A stretch of DNA of 64,000 nucleotides, from the NCBI GenBank assembly GCA_030248215.1, contig JASANG010001013.1:496001-560000 (forward strand), given 5' to 3'. The DNA is from Enoplolaimus lenunculus. Lineage: Eukaryota > Nematoda > Enoplea > Enoplida > Thoracostomopsidae. How positions within the stretch are numbered: the first letter of the stretch is position 1; every line of letters starts with the position of its first letter. The notes beneath the pieces are model-generated. The model did not search any database, was not told where the DNA came from, and saw only the letters and a list, made by a program, of their open reading frames with translations. Made by a program: the position numbers and the translations under genes. Positions 12,488 to 23,300 of this stretch are shown here, one piece after another.

Positions 12488-12592
12488 AAAGCCTGAAGCA
12501 TAAGCAAAAGTTAGTCTAAAGCTTAAGCTTGCTCTATTGCAAACACGCTGAAAAACGATCCGACTATGACGTTTACATGGGCCAAATCAAAG
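12488..12592 (+). mobile_element. ITS-M element, left part missing
   Basis: Only the right half is present (TTAGTCTAAAGCTTAAGCTT to TTTACATGGGCC). Confidence 0.6.
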
Positions 12593-12689
12593 AATACTTT
12601 TGTGAATACTGATAATTATTAAAAAGCCTGTGGCTAACTGATGATAGCTGCTATGAATATTGGTAACACGTCTCTTATACTTGCTTTCA

Positions 12690-12832
12690 AGGGGGGACGG
12701 ATGAACGGAGCCCCCCTGGAAAATTTTGGCTCCCCTAAAAATTTTCATCCTTGCTTGAAAAATCATTAAAAACCCTTATATGCCCGGCCGGAAAACATTC
12801 CCCCCTAGCAAGGTGAGCTGACTACGGGCCTG
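12690..12832. mobile_element. RG element (CCCGTAGCCAG ends)
   Basis: Family of about 160 bp whose ends read CCCGTAGCCAGCTCACCTTG and the inverse, with runs of C or G, and CAACCTTGCTTGTAAGTC in the middle. This copy has kept the GCAAGGTGAGCTGACTACGGG end. Confidence 0.7.
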
Positions 12833-13891
12833 CTTACTTCTTTTCTACGTAAAAGGTGTCCTTTTTACGTAAAAAAGTGAAGGTAAGTTGCCCAACTGTT
12901 CTTCGAAGAAAGTTGGTCTCAAATATGAAAATTTTTTCAAAATCCTCAAACTGCAACATTTAAGACAAAATTTAACAAAATTAAAATTTCAACAAAAAAA
13001 TTTGTAAAAATTAGCCAATTTCTACCGTTTATGATTCGCAATTTCACAATCAGGATGCGTTTCATTTTACAAAAATAAACTTCTGTATGCTGCTGTTTTT
13101 CTATGTCACCGTTTCCTTGTTTCGTCAATTTAGCAATTTGAACAGCCCTGAAACGCAAGATTTTGCTCGCAGAAGAAAAATGCGTTGAATGGGCAAAAAA
13201 ACAGTTTTCTAACATGGAATTCTTTTAATTGTGTCGGTAAAATTTTTTTCGCCGAGGGTCGAAAATGTAGGCCGAGAAAAATGGCACTTGGCGTCCCGTA
13301 GGTGCGACCCTGTGGGTCTTCAGGATATTGACTTACAAATTCAGTATTTTTTCTTAAATGTCGTTAGAAAATCGTTTCTTATTTGTTTGCATTGATGGGT
13401 CATATTTTTTACTGTAAACGCAAAGTTTTTGCATATTTTTGAGAAAAAACAGTTTTTGATTTTAAATTAAATTCCGCGGACGAATTTTAGGGTTCTATCA
13501 AGCAATTTTTCGCAAAATTTTGCAAAGTTTTACATACTAATTTATAAACCTTTTTACAGGTTAAACTGTTAATAGTATTTTGCAAAATTTTTGGTTTACA
13601 ACCGTTTACAAAGTAGTATAACGAATCAACCTGGCATATGGGAGGCCCCAGTCCCCCAATTGGGAGGTCCCAAACCTTGGGAACCCACATCTTGGCAAAC
13701 TGCTATTTTTTTCGCAGACCACGGAGTTATAGAGCTGTGACACATATTATTGGGACTCACTCAGACATGTTTGAGGGGGCCGACTATCCTAAGACTAAAT
13801 TTTGAGAATACTTGGTACAAATATAAACATTTTCATATTGCAGTTTGTCAGAATGAAATTAAGCAGCAAACACTTGTTCACAAGTATGGCT

Positions 13892-14150
13892 CAAATATAG
13901 AACATGTCTGGATCGTTTTCCGGCGCGGCTATAAAATAGAGTCATTTTAAGCTTTAGGCTACTTAAGTTTTTTGCTTAGGCTTAAGGCTTACGCTTAGGC
14001 TTAGGCTTAGCAATAGGTTCATCTTTACGCTTTGGCTTAGGCTTAGGCTTAGGCTTAGGCTTAGGCTTAGGCTTAAGCTTTGGCTTAAACTTAGGCTTAG
14101 GCTTAAGAATATGCTTATACTACTGTTCCGGCCCTGTTCTATACATTTTG
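13892..14150 (-). mobile_element. ITS-M element
   Basis: Core about 120 bp of nearly pure TTAGGC; ends TATAGAACATGTCTGGATCG and CGGCCCTGTTCTATACA. Confidence 0.85.
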
Positions 14151-14418
14151 CCGCAAGTTTGATAATAACATTGAAAAACCCCGTATAACGATAACATATT
14201 TTTATAGGCCAAAATAAATGTTTCGCCAATTGTCACTGTGCCCTACCCGGTACCGGTAAAAATACCAGAGACGAGCAAACCGTTTTTGTCTAGGGGTATC
14301 AAACTGAATGCACAGTTTCCAACTGCTAAACGGGGGTACCGGGTCACCCCATGAACGACAGTACTCAATTGAATCTCGCTACTCCATCAGGTATCAAAGA
14401 ATGTATACAACTTAACGT

Positions 14419-14471
14419 CGACAGCTACACTGATCCATTACATAATATGTAATGGATCAATGTAGCTGTCG
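14419..14471. repeat. Near-perfect 25-bp hairpin, 3-nt loop
   Basis: CGACAGCTACACTGATCCAT and its inverse with one mismatch, loop AAT. Abuts the SG element. Confidence 0.85.
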
Positions 14472-14479
14472 ATGTCCAT

Positions 14480-14664
14480 CGACATCGCTGGCAACCCTGT
14501 CGACCGACAACTTGTAATCCGAAATTTCAACAACTCGACAATTCACCACAGATCATTATGCTCACGGTCAGGCTTAAAATCGCGCTTCACGCTTAGATTT
14601 ATTCATTGGCTTTTAGGACACTGTTGGGCGACAAGTTGTCAGGCGACGAATTGTCGAAGATTCT
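14480..14664 (-). mobile_element. SG element (GACAACTTGTCG family)
   Basis: Inverted ends carry GTCGACCGACAACTTGT and GGCGACAAGTTGTCAGGCGA. The middle (CAGGCTTAAAATCGCGC) is weakly like TTAGGC. Shares both ends with 48690-48935. Confidence 0.65.
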
Positions 14665-15602
14665 TCTACGTCCGTTCTCTCCATTTTCGTGCCCTGTGAC
14701 CAACAGTAGGGCCCATGGTCTATAATCATTGGCAACTCTTGGTACCCAGAAAATAGTTGGTTAGCTTTTTAATAATATTGTTTTATAAAAGGTCTTGGGT
14801 GCTCCAATTATCAAAGCCCCCTTCTTAGAGTAATATGATACTTTTGTTTAGTGTATTTCGTTTAAAGTTTCAGTTAAAACTGATGAACGAAGACGTGTTT
14901 AACTGTTAGTAGGGGGTTTTCATGATATATTTTTAACATTATTATTATTATTATTATTATTAACATTATTTATGTAATTATATATACTTACAGTTGCCTT
15001 CTATGACGTACTGTGAGTGGCACTGCCTGTCAAAATCAGATTTGAAACCACTTTGCTAACATATTTCCGAAACGAAAACTTAAATGTAAAAAATTGCTTA
15101 ATTTCAAGCGAGAATAACATTTCTTTTAATCTTTGCCCTTTATGGATATTTGCGGATCCGGTTAATGAAGTTTATTAAATATAACAACATATATACTGAA
15201 ATATTAATATTACAGATCAGCATAGGTTTTCCGGCAAAGGGTGTAATATTTCGCCAGTTTAACCCCCCTCAAAAGGTCAATATTTAAATTATTTTTCATC
15301 AATTTTTCACCAAAAAATTTACGGGGGGAACATTCTCTTGTCATCTCTTCTCGTCTGCAACTACGACCATGAGTGTTTGGATGCGTTACTGTATGAAATT
15401 TTGAAAAATATTTCGCTTTTGCACACGTCGACGAGTATTTTTCACATCTGAGAAAACAGCTTGATGCACAAAGTGCATTTGCGTCTGAAACTGTAACGAT
15501 TAAGAGTATTTTTTCTTAAAATATTTAAGAAAAAATGTTTTCAATTTTTAACACATATTGGCTTGGTTGCAGAGACAGTGACTTAAGTTTGATACTGACT
15601 TT

Positions 15603-15808
15603 GACCAATGTATAGAATAGGGCCGGTACAGTAGTATAGCATTTCCCTAAGCCTAAGCCTAAGCCTAAGCCAAAGCGTATGGATGAGCCTACTTCTAAGC
15701 CTAAAGCCTAAGCCTAAGTCTAAACCTAAGGAAAAAAGTCAGTCTAAAGCTTAAACTGACTCTACAGCCCAGCAGGAAAACGATCCGGCCCTGTTCTATA
15801 CATGGCCC
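15603..15808 (+). mobile_element. ITS-M element
   Basis: Ends GACCAATGTATAGAATAGGG and CCCTGTTCTATACATGG; CCTAAG units in two blocks. Confidence 0.85.
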
Positions 15809-16004
15809 TTGACTTTTAACTCTAAGACTACAGTTAAGTTTTGTAGCTTTGACTTAAGTTCAAACTTTTCAGTGCGTTTTCCGGAGTACCAAAATCCCTG
15901 AATTTGACCAGAAACTTCGACTGATTTTTAGCCTCTGAGTTCGGGCTGTGAACAAAAATGAATACCTCGAATCGGAAATAAGCGCTTGGTACATTATCTC
16001 GGGT

Positions 16005-16163
16005 CCGCCGCCAGGGTGCATTGGGTTCAGCACCTCACACCGAACAATTTTGCCTCCACATTAGAAAATTTTCAACCTTGCTTGTAAAAGTCCTTGAAAC
16101 CCTTGTATTCGCCACCTGAAGGATTTTCAGACCCTCCCCTAGCAAGGCGAGCTGGCTACATGC
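16005..16163. mobile_element. RG element
   Basis: TTTTCAACCTTGCTTGTAAA middle and GCAAGGCGAGCTGGCTAC end. Confidence 0.7.
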
Positions 16164-16485
16164 ATACAGGTAGTGATAAATGTTGCAAACTAAGTGGTTC
16201 ATGTGCTGTGAGATTTATCACGTTTTTGCATTCGATTTGCATTCTCTGTTGCAAGTTAGAGATATGCAATTGCAGAAGTTTGTCAGTTTGAAAACCTATT
16301 ACTAACTGGTGATTAGATGGTATACGATATACCGTTGAGGCAATGAGCCAAGAACGGTTTATAAACAAACATGACGTGGATGATGTCACGATAAAATGAT
16401 ATAGGTTGATTTAAATTCTGCCCATTTTGTTTAAGTGATCGAATTACAAGCAAATGGCAATGACACAAAATTCTAAATGTTAATT

Positions 16486-16784
16486 GGCCCATGTATAGAA
16501 CAGGGCCGGATCGTTTTCCGCCGGGGCTATAATAGAGTCAGTTTAAGGTTTAGACTAATTTTTTTGCTTAGGCTTAAGCTCAGGAATAGGCTCATTCATA
16601 CGCTTAGATTTAAGCTTAGGCTTAGGCTTAGACTTAGACTTAGACTTAGGCTTAGGCTTAGGCTTAGGCTTAGGCTTAGGCTTAGGCTTAGGCTTAGGCT
16701 TAGGCTTCGGCTTAGGTTTAGGCTTAGGCTTAGGCTTAGTAATATGCCTATACTACTGTTCCGGCCCTGTTCTATACATGGGCC
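16486..16784 (-). mobile_element. ITS-M element, longest pure telomere core
   Basis: Best example: GGCCCATGTATAGAACAGGG and its exact inverse CCCTGTTCTATACATGGGCC. About 130 bp of TTAGGC with few changes at 16612-16738. Confidence 0.92.
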
Positions 16785-18052
16785 TATTAATTTATAAACA
16801 CAGCCAGGGGACGGTTCCGATAGAATTCAAAGGCCCAAACTTTTTGACCAAAGAATGCGTAATAGCGGCAAATTTTGAATATTGCCGCTTTTAGGAGCTG
16901 GAACAATCATTTCGACTTCAAATTTAGGCAGCTAAAAGCAAACCGTTCCTACCTGTTTTAAGACAGAGTCGTTTGTAAAGACATATAAAAGTTAGCGGTA
17001 CGCAGTCTTCTAGGTTCCCTGTCTCTTCAATAGCTCCGTCTTCAACTGCCCAGGTCGCCCAATATCCTAATCTCTCGGTTGCTTACCAGTTGCCATTATG
17101 GGCGCCGTCATTTGAATGAACTTATCGAAGGAAATGGTTATTAATGAACCCACAGAATCGGAAATCTGGTTAAGTTAAGTAAATACTTAAAGTCGCTGAC
17201 ACAAAATCTGACATATTACACAGATTAGCAGCTTAGACATGCTGACCTTGGTGTAACTGAAATTGTAGACTCATGGTGCCTCTTTACTAAAAAGCAGAGC
17301 TATGGCTATTTTGCTGTCACAGTGGCTCACGTTTGGCATTTATCTGTTTTTGTTCGAAAAGTTAAGTATTGACTTAAGTAGCCGATTTAAGTAATTATTT
17401 AAGTGCAACTTAAGTAAATACTTAAGTAAGATTTCAGAAACCCAGACATTGGTTGATACAGTGCGCACCTCAAAGTTTTTCCGATGAGAGTTACAACTTA
17501 ATTGTATTGATTTTAAAATTATAATTGATATCTTTACAGGATGAAACTTTACTTAATTTAAAATCTCGGAACATTTTGCTCTGTCACAAATGTTTTTTGA
17601 AATTAATTTTTTTAAATAATTTTTGTACAAAAAATTTCTCAAAAACGCTTCAAATTGAAAAAAAGCGAAACGGAAAATTTTCTTAAAAACTCAGCTACAA
17701 ATATATTACAACTGACTGACGACCTCAAGTATATTAATATTTATATATATATATATATATACATATATATATGTATAATATATGTGTACTCTATAAATTC
17801 AATATGTGCACTATAAAGATGCATGAAGTTACCGTTTAAATGATACACACAGTTCATTTGTATCAGTATTTTTTGCCTCAAATTATTAAATAAACGCAAA
17901 TCTGGTTAGAGATTTGTGATACCTAAAAACAAATATAGTGAAAGTTTTGGTAATTCTTAAAAATTTAGGGTTAAAAACACTTATTGGTCTATTTATCTGG
18001 CTCGTAGCCACACAAAAGCCAGGGACGGTTCAGTCATGCAAATGGAAATTAT

Positions 18053-18212
18053 GGACCCGTAGCCAGAAATGGGTTGGGGAGCTCAACGCCTCCGGATAAT
18101 TTTGGCCTCCTGAATATATTTTTAATCTTGTTTTTAAGTCATCGAAAACATCTTGCATGTCCTTCCTGAAACTTTCTAGCCAACCTAGAAAGGTGAGCTG
18201 GCTACGGTCCTG
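18053..18212. mobile_element. RG element
   Basis: Both ends present: GGACCCGTAGCCAGAAAT and GGTGAGCTGGCTACGGTCC. Confidence 0.75.
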
Positions 18213-19118
18213 GAAAATTAATCGCTTTTGTGTAAAAGTTTTGCTTGTAAATACTGTGAAATCCTTGTATGCTTAACGTAAATTTTTCAGAGGGGACTAT
18301 AGGGTATCAAGGTATGGCGACCAACCGCTGTATTAAGTGTTCAGGAATTTGAGTTTTAACACAGAATTCCTTTATTTATTCCACTTGTTGTAGCAGTCAC
18401 AGGAGACCGCAACACACACGAGCCTTCCGTCTCGCCAGAAGCGGGTCCACAGTTTTCTGACGGGGTAGGGGGACTGGCAAATATTATGAAACGCAATTTT
18501 TACTGTATGCTATGTATGCCATTTGCAGCGATAATGTGAACGGTATCCTTATCATTTCATATCCAAACAATTTTAGAGGTGAAAACTGGTGTAAAGTTGC
18601 GATCTTACCATTTTATCACAAAAAAATTTCTGAAGGTGGTAGGCATGCACCCCATTGTCCGCCCCCTCTAGAACTTCTAGAACGTCTTACCCCCCCTCCC
18701 TCTAGCATAATTGCGGCCCAGCCTGTACGATGCAAGTTTCATTACTGCATCTATAAAATTACTTGTCAAATTTTTTGTTTACTGTTTCAGTAATGTCATC
18801 CAATATCCTGAGGGCCGTTGTGACGGCACTGGTGATAAAGCAAAAAGTTGTGGTTTTTGAAAATTTGAAACAAAAAAAAATTAAAATTTCAATATTTCAC
18901 TGCTTAAAGTAACTCAAAAAATTATTAATATACGTTATATAAACACGGTCAATAATGACATGTTTTAGAGAAACAGTAGCAACATTAACCCAAAATTGCA
19001 AAAAAAATATTTTGCAGTCAAGTTGTTATGATTAAGCACCCTTTGGTATATTTTTAAAATCCCAGATTAAAATTGCATGCACGCCCGGAAACCGCTTAAC
19101 CCGAACTTTCAGACAAGT

Positions 19119-19280
19119 CCGCAGACAAACACGGATCACAAGGGATTAGACCGTCTGGAAGAATTTTAGCCCTATGTGGAAAATTTTCAACCTTGGTTGT
19201 AAGTCACCGAGAACGCTTGTATACTTCTCCTGAAAAATTTTTCAGCCCCCCCTAGCAAGATGAGTTGGCTATTAGCCTGC
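19119..19280. mobile_element. RG element, worn
   Basis: Middle and GCAAGATGAGTTGGCTA end recognisable. Confidence 0.6.
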
Positions 19281-20008
19281 TTTAAGATGTATAATTTTAT
19301 CGAAGGGGGTTAGAAAAATTATTTCCCAAACTATCGAGCTGACAAAAACAGTGCCTGTCCAGGCTACAGTGTAGGCCCTCACAATTCCGGAGTGGGCACG
19401 CCTTGTGATTTCAAATTTTCAATTTAGAATATTGTTAGGGTGAGAGCCTTTTCTGGGGTTGCTCCCCTCAAAAAAATGTTGGGTATTGGGGTGAGTGCTG
19501 CTCCGGCCGTAGACAAGCAGTACAAACACTTTTAGTAGGCTTTATGATAAAACGTTTTGCAACTTAGAAATGAAAAATATTTTCCTGCTCGCTGTACTCG
19601 CAAAAAACGCTTTTAGTTATAGAATTATTCAAAAATGTTAAGTAAAAATCATGGATGACCCTTGTTATTAAATGCATTAAATGTTGGTAAATTATGCCGT
19701 TAGGAGGTGATTTTTATTTAGCTTTCAGTTGCGGTTTTTTGCGAGTTTTCATTGGTTTTTGTTGCGACGTCGCTTCTGCGACGTCGTGATTGGTTGTTCG
19801 CATATTTTGTGATTTGCATACGCACGCAGTTGTGTTAAGTCCAGTAGTTGTTCATGATGAAACGAAATATTATTGGACATCGTAAATAACAGAGAATTTT
19901 TCAACGAATCAAATTTCAGAAAACCCAACGCAAGATCAGACGCCACCAATTTTCAAGCATTATTCCATTTGGCAAATAAGGTTTAACCAATCGTTGACGC
20001 TGGATGCA

Positions 20009-20171
20009 GGCCCGTAGCCAGCTTATCTTGTACGGGGGACCAAACAAAATTTTCAAAAGGGGGCATACATGGGTTTTCGATGACTTGCAAGCAAGGTTGA
20101 AAATTAACTAATGTGGGTCAAAATTCGTCCAGAAGGACTGAGTCCCTCTGGGCCCCCTCTGGCTCTGGGTT
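20009..20171. mobile_element. RG element
   Basis: About 175 bp upstream of the carboxypeptidase start codon; GGCCCGTAGCCAGCTTATC start. Confidence 0.75.
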
Positions 20172-20346
20172 CAACTGGATGCTACCAAATATATATTGTA
20201 GATGTGTTTCAACATTGATTCAGTTATTTCTATTTGTATAATAATAGAAAATAAATAAAATACATGAAATTAAAAATACTGAAAACGAACCAACGCTATT
20301 TTGTGAAATTTGCGCAACTTAATCTTACTGCTACAAGTAGTCAGTG

Positions 20347-23300
20347 ATGGCTGTAAGGCAGACATTGGCCTGCAACCGACAATACTTTAACTTGCGTTCA
20401 GCTTGGCGAATATTTACCGTATTCGTATGTCAACTGCTAATCTTAGTTTCCTCAACGTCAGTTGGAGTTGACGCAGGTCCTGTTTATAGCGATAGTAGTT
20501 TCGATACACCTGGAAGTACACAAACTGAAGAGTATCATCATGCGAAGAAAGACTATAATGGGTAAAATCAAGAGTGCCTGATGGCGAAGAGTATGCAACG
20601 GGGTGAATTCTGTGTAGAAAACAATGTACCCAGCCAGCGTTGCTGTGAACCCTCCCGTCACTTTGGGCGGGGTCAAAATTTTTAATAAACAGTATAAATT
20701 CGTTGCAATCATATATCTTTATATTCTTCAAAGAGAAAAGTAATTAAACGTACATTAACCCTTTATCACATGAATATTTTCTATTTCATCTGAGACCTAC
20801 TATTATGCTAGGATTCGAACGCCAGTGACTGGAGTGGGAGGCGTAAACCATCACCACTCAGCTGTAGGAGCTTGACGCTCCAGTCCGAGGGGGCTCTCAC
20901 GTCTTGTGGTGATTTTGTACTATGTATACGTGTTGCAATTGTTAAACACGGTGCGATATATATTATTTAACGTATATATACTGCGCTGAGTTGACCATAG
21001 TCAACTCTATGTGAGAAGGGGTTAATACTGAAATCAAACCCCCTTTAAATATGCGTGGGGTCGGGCAAAAATGCAACGCGTGGTGATACATTTTGTACCA
21101 TGCACAACCCAGATAGTTGCACACTCTTGGTACGCATTATACACTCTTGGTAAAAATATTAAGTCGAAAATTGTTACTTTTAAAATTTACAATTGAGAAA
21201 TTTTGCTATAAAGTTAGTGCCAATGCATAGAACAGAGCTGTAACGGTAGCATAAACACAATCCTAAGCCTAAGACTAAGCCTAAGCGTAAAAATAAGCAT
21301 ATATCTAAGCCTAAACCTAAGCAAAAAAATTCGTCTAAAGCTTAGTCTTTTACTCTATTGCAGTCCTGCAAAAAACCTTACGCCCCTGATGTTTATATGG
21401 GCCAAAGGTACCAAGGCATAATCCTAGGCGGCTCCAGTTGTGACGACCATCCAGGCTCTGCCCCCCACACGGATCAACAAAATGTTAAGATTAAATGGTT
21501 AAATTGCGGTTGTTTTTTTCGCTCATTTCGCTTGCGAGTTTTTTAATTATAACGCAGTCCACATTTCTAAAATTTCCTAATCAGTCGGGCCTAAATTTAA
21601 CAGCGGTAGACGACCCGCTAACTGGTACGGGTTTCTAAATGCCCACGTTTTCATAAATTTTAGCAATCACCCTCTTAAGAGTTTACTTGATTTTATTTTT
21701 GTTTCAAAACCCAATTTTTTAGAACAAAACATTTCAAACTCTATTCATACGAGATAGATTTTACAGCGAGAACTTTCAGCTACAACTTGTGCACAAAACT
21801 TGCCGCTGTAAGTTGCAATTGCAATTTCTCGCTGCACCTGTTGCGGATCCGGAAATTTCTGGCGGATGGATGCGCAAGTATGGAAAATGTTATGTTTTGG
21901 CACAAAGCCCCTAAATAATTATGAAATTTGTGAGATATCGGAAAAAAAATTTGCATTGTAAGTTTGATTTAACCCTGAAAAAATTTATACTCGGCAGCCA
22001 ATGGAGGGATGTATCTCCACATCCCCACCCCTGCCTGGATCCGCCTCTGCGCTGCACTAACTTGCGTGCGTGAATAGGGTATAGGGCTTAACTCGATTAC
22101 CGGTATGTCAATGAGCGTATTTCCGGTTTTATTTCAATTTTAGGTACAAAGTGTTCACAATATATCCTGTCACCGAAGAACAAACTAAATTTGTGGAATA
22201 TCTATGGCTTAACGATACCTCAATGCAGGTACAGCTTAGGGTTGCGTTATACCTACTCGGCGTCCGACGCCGTCCTGAACTGTCCGTCACCCTGCGACAC
22301 CCCCGCGGCGCCGTCCGTCAGCGTCTGTTACCCGTACGGCTCCGTCCGTCACCGTCTGTTACCAGTACGGCGCCGTCCGTCACCGTTCGCACCATAGGTT
22401 ATCGTACGTGAGTTATTTGCGTACGATACCGCATCGTGACGGACGGCACCGTACTGGCCACGCACGATGACGAACGGTGCTGCGCTATACTTGTCGACGG
22501 CGCCGTGTGTCACCGTGCGTCACCATACGGTCCGTACGTGAGTAATTTGCTTACGATACCGCACCGCGACGAACGGTGACGGACGGCGCCGGACAGCAAT
22601 GCAAAGATTAAAAGGTACAGCGCAACGCTTATTTGTAATATTTAAATATATCAGGAACCTTTAAAGTATGCATGCGTGCAATTAACAATAGCCATAAGTG
22701 GTGTATATTGAAATTGCAACTGCATGACTAGCGAGTGTGGCTCTGTCAAAGAAGCCCAAGGAGGTAAGACGGGACACCACCCCCTTACTAACTTCTTCGC
22801 ATTTATGTATGTAAAAATAGTTGTTCTTATTATATTCTGAAAACGGTATATAAGTGATCCAATTTCAAAGATATTCCCAACCTAAGCTGACGTCTTGGAC
22901 GTATCTTAGGTTGTAAAATTACGGTACCTGGTTGAGCTTTAAGCCGCAATTGTGGAGTCGGTTTCCATGGCAAATCTCTGTGTTTTATTTCACACATATT
23001 TGTGTTTATATATTTCAAAAATATTTGTCTTATATTTCAGAAACACTTTTCTTACTCGTTCATAAAACAAAGTCTTAAATTTAAGACATTTATGTGTGAA
23101 AAATTCTAGATCAATATTTCTGGAAATTTTAAGAAATATAAGTATTGAATTCAAGACATACATATCTGGAATCTGTATCAAGACATAATTGTCTTAAATT
23201 TCAGACAATGGTTCTTGAATACAAGACAATTTATTTTGTGTGTACCATCAACACACCATCAAATCATCGTTTCCGAAATTAGCCATATCTCGTTCAACCG

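Larger units (their letters stand above)
10361..20346. other. Gene-free region between the channels and the carboxypeptidase
   Basis: No coding exon recognised on either strand. It holds the repeats listed separately, simple repeats at 14937-14970 (ATT) and 17741-17790 (TA), and AT-rich unique sequence between them. Carboxypeptidase promoter elements must lie in the last part, but none can be named. Confidence 0.6.

Noticed and set aside
16612-16738. (TTAGGC)n as a true telomere or chromosome end
   Set aside because: Short, internal, bounded by inverted repeats and repeated in many copies on both strands with unique sequence on each side.
10361-20346. Retrovirus-like, LTR or Polinton remains in the gene-free stretch
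   Set aside because: No coding remains of such elements and no long terminal repeats were recognised; the repeats are short inverted-repeat elements and simple repeats.
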